DNA of 6,098 nucleotides from an uncultured Bacilli bacterium (GTDB lineage Bacteria > Bacillota_I > Bacilli_A > RF39 > UBA660): NCBI GenBank assembly GCA_949746915.1, contig CATKEA010000045.1:1-6098 (forward strand), read 5' to 3'. The notes beneath the pieces are model-generated. The model was not told where the DNA came from. It was given only the letters and a program-made list of their open reading frames with translations, and ran no database searches. Both the position numbers and the translations under genes were made by a program. The first letter of the stretch is position 1. Each line of letters begins with the position of its first letter. Shown one piece after another: positions 1 to 5,911 of the stretch.

Positions 1-450
1 ATCAAACAAACTATCCTTCAAATTAAATGAAAATTTCATAAATTTCACCAAAGTATTTATATCACCAGAAAAATTTATTTTAACAGGTAAATCTAATTTA
101 GAAACGACTTTCTCAAAATAACTTATCAATTTAGAAGAATAACTTAAAAGATTATTCCTATCTTTATCATCAATTGAAAAAACAATAGTTTTCTCAAAAT
201 AGCTAAGATATTTTTTCATGACATTATCAATATTAAAATAATCTATAATAACTAAAAACTTATTAGAAATTCCTACTTCTTTTCCCAAATCATCTAATAA
301 AGCTAAACAGTCAACATCCCCATTATTACTCAAAACTACAAAATCATTTACTAAGCGATAAAAACATTGCTTATTTTCTATTTCAACAGAATTTACAACA
401 CCATCACTAATAAAGACTTCATTCTCTATATAACCAATTTGTAATTTCAT
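1..450 (-). CDS. csn2: Csn2, type II-A adaptation protein (partial, C-terminus outside window)
   Basis: An open frame runs from the ATG at 450-448 to the window edge without a stop, giving 150 residues starting MKLQIGYIEN. In known type II-A systems Csn2 forms a ring-shaped tetramer that binds free DNA ends and works with Cas1, Cas2 and Cas9 during spacer acquisition. The assignment rests on position directly after cas2 and on the family's pattern: an N-terminal beta-rich part, an FYRLVNDF helix near residues 30-37, a FLVIIDYFNIDNVMKKYL stretch near 65-82 matching the family's 'ITDILGxDxN..VLKLL' region, and VKINFSGDINTLVKFM near 123-138 matching the 'LEYDEITILELFKAL' region. The ATG overlaps the cas2 stop in an ATGA arrangement. 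Only a weak AGG lies upstream, so translation is probably coupled to cas2. Similarity is judged by eye and remote. Total length, and hence short or long Csn2 subtype, cannot be judged. Confidence 0.82.
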   Translation of the reverse strand, partial: MKLQIGYIENEVFISDGVVNSVEIENKQCFYRLVNDFVVLSNNGDVDCLALLDDLGKEVGISNKFLVIIDYFNIDNVMKKYLSYFEKTIVFSIDDKDRNNLLSYSSKLISYFEKVVSKLDLPVKINFSGDINTLVKFMKFSFNLKDSLFD

Positions 451-767
451 AATACTACTAGCCTATCTTCACTATTGATTATTTTAGTATTTGTATTACC
501 AATTATATATTCTATTTGAGCATACTGTTTTTCAGTTATAGTAAGAACTTGTATTAATCCTTTCTTAGGAGCATTCTTTCTAATCCTATCCATCAAATAT
601 TTTGACTGACAAGAGTTTAAAATCATTTTAGAATAAACTGATTCCTGAAGCATTATGAATCCCTCAGTTATTAAAAACTTTCTAAACCTCAAATAACTTC
701 TTTTATCATTAGAATAAATATTCGGCAAATCAAAAAATACAATTGTCCTCATTACTCTATCCCTCAT
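447..767 (-). CDS. cas2: Cas2, CRISPR adaptation endoribonuclease-fold protein
   Basis: This 106-residue protein begins MRDRVMRTIVFFDLPN and ends SEDRLVVL. Cas2 dimerises and bridges two Cas1 dimers in the complex that integrates spacers next to the CRISPR leader. The ferredoxin-like first strand with the conserved aspartate (FFDLP, D13) is present, followed by RSYLRFRKFLITEGFIMLQESVY and the LTITEKQ segment, all typical of type II-A Cas2. The ATG at 767 is chosen because II-A homologues start in the form MRYxxLRLLCFFDLP, and it has an AAGGA about 11 bases upstream. A later ATG at 752 (MRTIVFFDLP) has a better-spaced AGGGAT (6 bases) and is a real alternative. A TTG at 776 is less likely. The gene overlaps cas1 by 11 bases and csn2 by 4, and its stop is TGA. 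Confidence 0.95.
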   Translation of the reverse strand: MRDRVMRTIVFFDLPNIYSNDKRSYLRFRKFLITEGFIMLQESVYSKMILNSCQSKYLMDRIRKNAPKKGLIQVLTITEKQYAQIEYIIGNTNTKIINSEDRLVVL

Positions 768-1629
768 AATAGACAAAATCCTTATACTCTTTCCCTGTAA
801 TCATATAATCAAATACATTCTTAACATAAAACCTTATTATATCTTTCAAAACATAATTCTTATTATTAAATTTATAACTTTTATTAAACAAATCAATAAG
901 TTCTAACTTAAAACTCATATCAAAATTCCTATTACTATTAAAATAAACAAAACTATCAATTATAGGCCTAAAAACTTCCATCAAATCACAAGCCAAATTA
1001 TATGGATTATACTCATTTTTATGATGAATACCAAGCTGAGTAATAAAACCATTATTTACAATTTCCTTATTAACTGTTGATAATAAAATCGCATATCCAT
1101 AATTAAGTGCAGAATTAATATCATCATTATCATTCCTAACAAAGTTTTTACCAAATAAAGAATTAAAATAAACCTTAGATGCATGACCCTCTCTATTAGT
1201 TTTATCATCATCACAAACATTATCCATATATTCCATTAGCACACTATAATTAACGTTTTTTATCTTTTGAAGTACTAAAGCTTGATTCAATATCTTATTC
1301 CTAACTATCAAAGACCAAAGCTTACCTTTATCCTTCTTTGACCATTTCGTTTGAAATACAATTTTTTTACTAGAATTATACCTAGAATAAAAAGACTGTA
1401 ACTCACCAAAAGGATTATGCTTATCATCACAAAAAATAATATTTATTTTATTATCAGATAACTCCTTAAGCAAATAAGTAGAAATAGATACTGATATAGA
1501 ATCTACTATAATAGTATCTATTTCTGATAAATGAATAAAACTCTCTTCTAACCCCTTTTTAACAACTAAAAATCTATTTTTATAACTAAGTCTAGCTTGC
1601 TCAGTTACTACAATTGTTCTAAAACTCAC
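757..1629 (-). CDS. cas1: Cas1, CRISPR spacer integrase (type II-A), GTG start
   Basis: Cas1 is the metal-dependent integrase that joins new spacers to the array. From the GTG at 1629 the protein has 290 residues, close to the 289 of Streptococcus pyogenes Cas1. It aligns from the start (SFRTIVVTEQARLSYKN against GWRTVVVNIHSKLSYKN). The catalytic residues are visible: E147 in NREGHASKVYFN, H203 in GIHHKNEYNP, and E218 in CDLMEVFRPIID. The N-terminal beta domain covers roughly residues 1-85 and the helical catalytic domain the rest. The frame stays open up to an ATG at 1677, but that would add 16 residues (MRSLFLSLLLVYGRKK) with no counterpart in the family. The GTG also has a GGGAG seven bases upstream. 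The gene overlaps the end of cas9 by 11 bases and the start of cas2 by 11 bases, in keeping with a coupled operon. Confidence 0.96.
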   Translation of the reverse strand: MSFRTIVVTEQARLSYKNRFLVVKKGLEESFIHLSEIDTIIVDSISVSISTYLLKELSDNKINIIFCDDKHNPFGELQSFYSRYNSSKKIVFQTKWSKKDKGKLWSLIVRNKILNQALVLQKIKNVNYSVLMEYMDNVCDDDKTNREGHASKVYFNSLFGKNFVRNDNDDINSALNYGYAILLSTVNKEIVNNGFITQLGIHHKNEYNPYNLACDLMEVFRPIIDSFVYFNSNRNFDMSFKLELIDLFNKSYKFNNKNYVLKDIIRFYVKNVFDYMITGKEYKDFVYYEG

Positions 1630-4600
1630 TTTCTTTCTCCCATATACCAGTAACAGACTTAAAAATAAGCTTCGCATGATCTATATTATTTTGAGCCTTT
1701 CTACCAAAGCGATCACTTCTACCCAATAATTTATAATTAGCAGCTGTACTATTGCATCTTAAAAGCGTAAAAGTTTCCATAATAATAGTTTCTTTCTTTT
1801 CTAAAGACAAACTATCAATATTATCAATACAGAATATTTTTTTCATTTCATTAAGATTATCTGAAAATAACAAATACTCCTTTTCTATTTTTTCTACAAT
1901 ATATCTAATAATATCTGTAAGCTGATTTTCATATAACATCTCATCTGGTTGACTATAAATTTTTTTGTTTAACAATCGATTTAAACTATCCTTCCACATT
2001 TTCATATGTACTTTATCAATAATAAACTGTTTTGCATTACAAATTTCAACTTTAGGATTAGTACTGCCTGCTCCAACTAAATAACACATTTTTCCATTAC
2101 AATCCAACAATTGATTAAATGGTATTTTCATATTACCAATAATAACTTTATCATTTTCGCCTAATTCTAATAAATTTCTTACATATGAATCAAGTAATCC
2201 TTTTTTAACCTTAGATTTAACATCAATATAAGTAGGAATTCCTATTAACCTCTGATTTTCTTTTCCTTTCTTTATCCATTTAACTAAAACAACATAAGAC
2301 GCTTTCAAACTATTATAAGAACCATATAATTCTGTTGGAAGATTATCTTTTAATCTTATTCCAGGATTTCCCTTTTTCATAATTGTTTGATCATAAAATT
2401 GACCTGTCCTAAATTCTACCTTTTTACTAATTAATATATCATTATTATATAAAGTATCCTGAACAATATTATTAACACTATCAACATCAAACATAACTTC
2501 TCCAGTACTATCATTAATTAATAATTGATTATCCATACTATTAATTACATAACCAAATCTAAGCTTACCATACTGTTTATTCTTTATAAGTTCTCTATTA
2601 ATCACTTTAAGTCTTTCAAAATTTACATCTTTTAAATAATTACTAGTAAAATTGCCAATCACAGCAGCTAAATACGCATCATGAGCATGATGATAATCAT
2701 TTAAATTTCTAAATTTATATAATTTAAATCTTTCACGATAATTATGAGATAAATCAGCATGTAAATAAACAACATTAGACTCTTTATAAAAACTCTTAAG
2801 TATATTAGCAACATGTTTGGTAACCTGTCTAGTTTCAACAAGCTGTCTATTTATAAATCCTTTTATATCTTCATCACTATACTTATATCTACATAAAGCA
2901 TTATATTTTTTTGAAGAAATCAAACCTATTTTTTTTAAATGATTCCACCATTTTTTATTTTTTTCACTTCTAAATACTTCAGGCAACACAAAATTAGCAG
3001 CCTTTAACTGATTTTCCTCTCTTAAAACTAGTCCCTTATTATCAATAGAATCATTCTTTATCAAAGTTCTAGGAATTATATGATCAACCTCATATTTATC
3101 CGTAAATAACTCATCTATATTAATAGGTTCCATTGAATATAAACTCTTACCTTCTTGAATAAAATATAAAAACAATTTTTCACTATCTATTTTCTCAACT
3201 CTAGATAACTGGTTATTAAGCTTAGAAAAATCATTTATTTCTCCTTTATATTTTTTATACAAATTAACTAAATAATCCTTACGCCTCTCAGTTCTTTTCT
3301 TTATCCCATCGCCACGAGCCATTTCTATCATAATATTTTGGGGTGTATATCCCATATACTCAACAATTTCAGACACAACCTTCAAAGCCTGATAAATTCC
3401 TCTTTTAGTTGAAGGAGACGTAGCAAGTTTAGAAACTAAATCATAATTAATTATAGATGCTTCGTTTATATTATTATATTCATCAATCATATTTTGAAAT
3501 TTATACTTATCATTATTTATAATCTGCATAAAATTTTCATTTGTTTCCTCTAATAAATCCATAATAGACATTTTAATACCTGTCTCTTTATTAACATAAT
3601 ACTTAGTCGTCAACAACTCTTCAGATAATCTACTCCATCCTTTATACTTTTTAATAAGAAGACTCTTAATTTTGGCATCGCTTAAATCAACATAATTATC
3701 TCGTAACTTAGATTCTAAAATACTCTTATCTTCAAAAATAGTTATCCATCTTATAATTTCTTCTGCATTTTTAATATTGTAGTTAGTATCCTTAAAAACA
3801 CCATCATTTCCGAAAAAATCAACATAAACAGACATATTATTAGCAAAACCTTTATCACTAGAATAACCTACAACCATCAAATCATCATTAAACATCGGAA
3901 ATAAATTTTTCTTTCTAATATATTCTTTAAATATTTTATCAGTAATAGTACCTTCACGTTTCATAAAAAGTTCTTCAATAATAGATTTCTGCACATCTAA
4001 AGGTAGCCTTAGATCATTAACTTTAATTTGTTTAAGTTCATTCATTACTTTAAACTTTGAATAAACAATAGAATTAGTTGGCATTACATACTTATCAAGT
4101 AAATATGTACAATGAGAAATCATTCTATTTATAAACTCTTCTGCCGTCTTCTCTTTATCTATGATTTCATCAAAATTATAAGGAGTAATCCTGTTTACAT
4201 CTTTTCTTTTAACTAACCACGCATTAGAGTTTAATTTTTCACTACTAGTAGTTGTATTTAATGGCCCAACATAATAAGGAATTTTAAAACTAAGTAATCT
4301 CTCTAATTTATATTCACTATCATTAACTTTTTCTAAAAGAAATGGATAAAATTTTCCTTGCTTCTCAATTATCTTTACTAACTCAGCTCTATTCAATTGA
4401 AATGGAAATTTACCATTATCAACATCAGTAATTCTTGGTAAAAAGCTTCCATTATCTATTCTAGTTTTTATAGATAAATTATATTTATCTATAAGCTCTT
4501 GATTAGTAACTTTATCAAATAATACTTCAAGATTTTTATTTAATTCTTTTCTAAAATCATCATATGTTAACTTATTATGAATATAAGAATCATATATACA

Positions 4601-5668
4601 TAAAATATCTTTTTTCTTATCTCTCTTTGATTTAAACATTTTCTTATACAAAACACCATCATATCTAAAAAGTTGTTTTAAATAAGAAAGGTCATCTTTA
4701 TGAACATCATACCTATCAACCATTTCAACTGATAAACTACAACTACTTTTTCCCTTAAACATTTCTTTTAGAAAAATCATATCATACAAATTTTTACAAA
4801 CATCCAAAATTTCAATCTTTGAACCAATTACTTTTTCTATCAAATCTCTCTCATCATCATACTTAGATCCTTGAAACTTAATCTTTATATCATCATCAAG
4901 ATCAATATTAAATAGTTTAGAAACTGAAAATTGATTACCAATTACTAAATTAGTAAACTGAGTCAAGAAATCTTTACTAACATATAACTGTAAAGCATTT
5001 TTAAGTAATACTTTCTTATCATTTTTAGAATGAAATAAAATACTATCTTCTAATTTTTTATAATCTATATCTGAAATATAATCAACATTAAAAGAAACTT
5101 CATCACATAACAAATTAAACAAATCAAAAATTTCTTCTAAACATTCTTCAATATTCAAACTATTAATATCAAAATTGCCACCTGTATAAATAAAATTACC
5201 TCTATATTTAATTATATGATGAATAGCTAGATAAACTAACCTAATGTCTTCAATACAATCACACTCCATTAAATGTTTTCTAAGATGATAAATAGTTGGA
5301 TACTTTTTATAATACCGCTTTATTAAATTTAACTCATCATCAGAAATAGCAACTGTTTTATTTATTAAATCATTTGAATTATAAAAACTTTCTTTCATTT
5401 TAACAAAAAAATTTTTATCTGCTTTCAAAACTTCATCTTTAAAAAAATCCTGAAGCAACTTTATTCTTTTTCTTCTCCTATCGTATCTACGACGAATACT
5501 CCTAAAAGATCTTCTCTCAGCAGCAGTTTCTGCTTCTTCAAACAAACGAACACCCCAAAGTCGTTTATTTCCCTTTCGAACAACCTTGCTAGTATCATCA
5601 TTAACAACTGCCCATCCAACAGAAGTTGTACCAATATCGAGTCCAATATTATAATTAAATTTATTCAT
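1619..5668 (-). CDS. cas9: Cas9, RNA-guided DNA endonuclease (type II-A)
   Basis: This 1349-residue effector uses a crRNA:tracrRNA duplex to cut DNA. In order: RuvC-I at 6-20 (IGLDIGTTSVGW, D11), an arginine-rich bridge helix at about 50-76 (AAERRSFRSIRRRYDRRRKR), a helical recognition lobe to about 735, RuvC-II (IMIEMARGDG, E782), and HNH with D862, H863 and N886 (YEVDHIIPRTLI...REEN). Then come RQLVETRQVTKHVANIL, RuvC-III (YHHAHDAYLAAVIG, H994 and D997), and a PAM-interacting domain from about 1110 to the end (SVTGIWE). The H863-N886 spacing equals that of H840-N863 in S. pyogenes Cas9, so both nucleases should be active. Length fits the large II-A forms. The start ATG is supported by RuvC-I lying at its usual distance and by an AGGAGG 11 bases upstream. 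All ten Trp codons are TGG. The gene ends TAG, overlapping cas1. The PAM-reading loop differs from the S. pyogenes form (SDRFGRK, R1320 and R1323). Confidence 0.99.
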   Translation of the reverse strand: MNKFNYNIGLDIGTTSVGWAVVNDDTSKVVRKGNKRLWGVRLFEEAETAAERRSFRSIRRRYDRRRKRIKLLQDFFKDEVLKADKNFFVKMKESFYNSNDLINKTVAISDDELNLIKRYYKKYPTIYHLRKHLMECDCIEDIRLVYLAIHHIIKYRGNFIYTGGNFDINSLNIEECLEEIFDLFNLLCDEVSFNVDYISDIDYKKLEDSILFHSKNDKKVLLKNALQLYVSKDFLTQFTNLVIGNQFSVSKLFNIDLDDDIKIKFQGSKYDDERDLIEKVIGSKIEILDVCKNLYDMIFLKEMFKGKSSCSLSVEMVDRYDVHKDDLSYLKQLFRYDGVLYKKMFKSKRDKKKDILCIYDSYIHNKLTYDDFRKELNKNLEVLFDKVTNQELIDKYNLSIKTRIDNGSFLPRITDVDNGKFPFQLNRAELVKIIEKQGKFYPFLLEKVNDSEYKLERLLSFKIPYYVGPLNTTTSSEKLNSNAWLVKRKDVNRITPYNFDEIIDKEKTAEEFINRMISHCTYLLDKYVMPTNSIVYSKFKVMNELKQIKVNDLRLPLDVQKSIIEELFMKREGTITDKIFKEYIRKKNLFPMFNDDLMVVGYSSDKGFANNMSVYVDFFGNDGVFKDTNYNIKNAEEIIRWITIFEDKSILESKLRDNYVDLSDAKIKSLLIKKYKGWSRLSEELLTTKYYVNKETGIKMSIMDLLEETNENFMQIINNDKYKFQNMIDEYNNINEASIINYDLVSKLATSPSTKRGIYQALKVVSEIVEYMGYTPQNIMIEMARGDGIKKRTERRKDYLVNLYKKYKGEINDFSKLNNQLSRVEKIDSEKLFLYFIQEGKSLYSMEPINIDELFTDKYEVDHIIPRTLIKNDSIDNKGLVLREENQLKAANFVLPEVFRSEKNKKWWNHLKKIGLISSKKYNALCRYKYSDEDIKGFINRQLVETRQVTKHVANILKSFYKESNVVYLHADLSHNYRERFKLYKFRNLNDYHHAHDAYLAAVIGNFTSNYLKDVNFERLKVINRELIKNKQYGKLRFGYVINSMDNQLLINDSTGEVMFDVDSVNNIVQDTLYNNDILISKKVEFRTGQFYDQTIMKKGNPGIRLKDNLPTELYGSYNSLKASYVVLVKWIKKGKENQRLIGIPTYIDVKSKVKKGLLDSYVRNLLELGENDKVIIGNMKIPFNQLLDCNGKMCYLVGAGSTNPKVEICNAKQFIIDKVHMKMWKDSLNRLLNKKIYSQPDEMLYENQLTDIIRYIVEKIEKEYLLFSDNLNEMKKIFCIDNIDSLSLEKKETIIMETFTLLRCNSTAANYKLLGRSDRFGRKAQNNIDHAKLIFKSVTGIWEKESEF
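1637..1641 (-). promoter_or_regulatory. Ribosome-binding site of cas1
   Basis: GGGAG lies seven bases upstream of the GTG at 1629, inside the last codons of cas9. It favours the GTG over the in-frame ATG at 1677 as the cas1 start. Confidence 0.75.
5626..5655 (+). promoter_or_regulatory. Possible second, upstream promoter for a long tracrRNA
   Basis: Inside the 5' end of cas9, on the opposite strand, TTGTAC (5626-5631) and a perfect TATAAT (5650-5655) are 18 bases apart. Transcription would start near 5662 and, if it ended at the tracrRNA terminator, give an RNA of about 147 bases. S. pyogenes makes long and short tracrRNAs, which is the precedent. The -35 box matches only three of six bases and TATAAT arises easily in such AT-rich DNA, so this is tentative. 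Confidence 0.3.
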
Positions 5669-5671
5669 ATG

Positions 5672-5700
5672 TTGACATACCTCCTAATATATGATAATAT
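5672..5700 (+). promoter_or_regulatory. tracrRNA promoter
   Basis: A perfect TTGACA -35 box (5672-5677) is followed after 17 bases by TAATAT (5695-5700), with a TG one base before it as in extended -10 promoters. The predicted start, six to seven bases on, falls at about 5707, exactly where the anti-repeat begins. The promoter sits between the cas9 start codon and Shine-Dalgarno region on the other strand. GATAAT at 5693-5698 is an alternative -10 with a short 15-base spacer. Confidence 0.75.
5680..5685 (-). promoter_or_regulatory. Ribosome-binding site of cas9
   Basis: AGGAGG, a full-strength Shine-Dalgarno core, lies 11 bases upstream of the cas9 ATG at 5668, slightly farther than the usual 5-9. 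It sits within the spacer of the tracrRNA promoter on the opposite strand. An ATG one base after it (5678) opens only a five-codon frame and is too close to be used. Confidence 0.8.
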
Positions 5701-5706
5701 TTAATT

Positions 5707-5744
5707 GTCTTAATACCATTTGAGACGTCATAGAGAGTTAAAAT
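5707..5744 (+). other. tracrRNA anti-repeat
   Basis: This is the part of the tracrRNA expected to pair with the CRISPR repeat. By analogy with S. pyogenes pairing, the repeat should be about 36 bases, begin with GTTTTAGA or similar, continue CTATGACGTCTCAAATGG and end TATTAAGAC, with a small bulge opposite the AGAG of the tracrRNA. The segment contains the palindrome GACGTC at 5724-5729. Confidence 0.8.
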
Positions 5745-5787
5745 AAAGGTTTACACTTGTATACCCTAAATACTCACTACGTGAGAT

Positions 5788-5808
5788 GCTACGTTGGTAG
5801 CTTTTTTT
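5788..5808 (+). terminator. Intrinsic terminator of the tracrRNA
   Basis: GCTAC (5788-5792), loop GTTG, and GTAGC (5797-5801) form a perfect five-pair stem followed by seven T (5802-5808). The other strand has no T-run after this stem, so it should stop only plus-strand transcription. As in other II-A tracrRNAs, the last structural hairpin doubles as the terminator. Confidence 0.88.
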
Positions 5809-5831
5809 ATGCCCAAATCCCAAATAATATT

Positions 5832-5873
5832 AAAAAAGTGCAAACAAAAGACACAAGTCTCATACTAGCACTT
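5832..5873 (-). terminator. Hairpin with T-run in the putative cas9 leader (attenuator or small-RNA end)
   Basis: Read on the minus strand, AAGTGC (5873-5868) pairs with GCACTT (5841-5836). Inside, AGAC (5860-5857) pairs with GTCT (5852-5849) around a TTGT loop, with an internal loop of about seven bases on each side. The outer stem runs into six T (5837-5832), the shape of a weak intrinsic terminator. It starts within about five bases of the transcription start predicted from the promoter at 5884-5911. It could attenuate cas9 transcription, end a short RNA of about 46 bases, or be a 5' stabilising hairpin. The internal loop makes it weaker than the tracrRNA terminator. Confidence 0.45.
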
Positions 5874-5883
5874 ACATATTTAT

Positions 5884-5911
5884 ATTATAACACAACAATC
5901 GGTTAACACAA
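5884..5911 (-). promoter_or_regulatory. Candidate promoter of the cas9-cas1-cas2-csn2 operon
   Basis: On the minus strand TGTTATAAT gives a perfect -10 box (5889-5884) with an extended TGn. A weak -35 match, TTGTGT (5911-5906), lies 16 bases away. The start would be near 5877, giving a cas9 leader of about 209 bases that crosses the tracrRNA gene in antisense. I found no convincing minus-strand promoter nearer to cas9, though none can be excluded. TTAAC/GTTAA arms (5903-5907 and 5913-5917) flank the -35 region and might be an operator, but are short. Confidence 0.5.

Larger units (their letters stand above)
5707..5808 (+). ncRNA. tracrRNA, divergent from cas9
   Basis: This RNA of about 102 bases would pair with CRISPR repeats in pre-crRNA and form the scaffold held by Cas9. 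The anti-repeat is 5707-5744; its 3' part, CATAGAGAGTTAAAAT, closely matches CATAGCAAGTTAAAAT of S. pyogenes tracrRNA, and ACCATTTGAG resembles ACCATTCAAAA. Next is a nexus-like hairpin (GGTTTAC 5748-5754, loop ACTT, GTATACC 5759-5765, one T-T mismatch). A hairpin CTCAC/GTGAG follows (5773-5777 and 5781-5785, loop TAC), then a terminator hairpin. A strong promoter ends seven bases before the anti-repeat, and the gene lies beside cas9 as in many II-A loci. Identification rests on anti-repeat similarity and structure; the repeat itself is outside the window, so pairing could not be tested directly. Confidence 0.9.

Noticed and set aside
5461..5646. A 61-codon minus-strand frame overlapping the start of cas9 in another reading frame.
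   Set aside because: It lies entirely over the RuvC-I and bridge-helix part of cas9, which is strongly conserved in its own frame. It resembles no family and has no dedicated ribosome site that I can see.
5661..5678. A five-codon frame (ATG at 5678, stop before 5660) spanning the cas9 start as a possible regulatory upstream frame.
   Set aside because: Its ATG is only one base after AGGAGG, too close for normal initiation.
5809..5868. A short plus-strand frame of 19 codons beginning ATG CCC AAA just after the tracrRNA terminator.
   Set aside because: It has no ribosome-binding site, follows directly on a terminator T-run, and overlaps the minus-strand hairpin. Its length is within chance.
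5836..5873. The hairpin upstream of cas9 as a degenerate CRISPR repeat or second anti-repeat.
   Set aside because: Only about six bases (TGAGAC) match the anti-repeat, and flanking bases do not extend the match.
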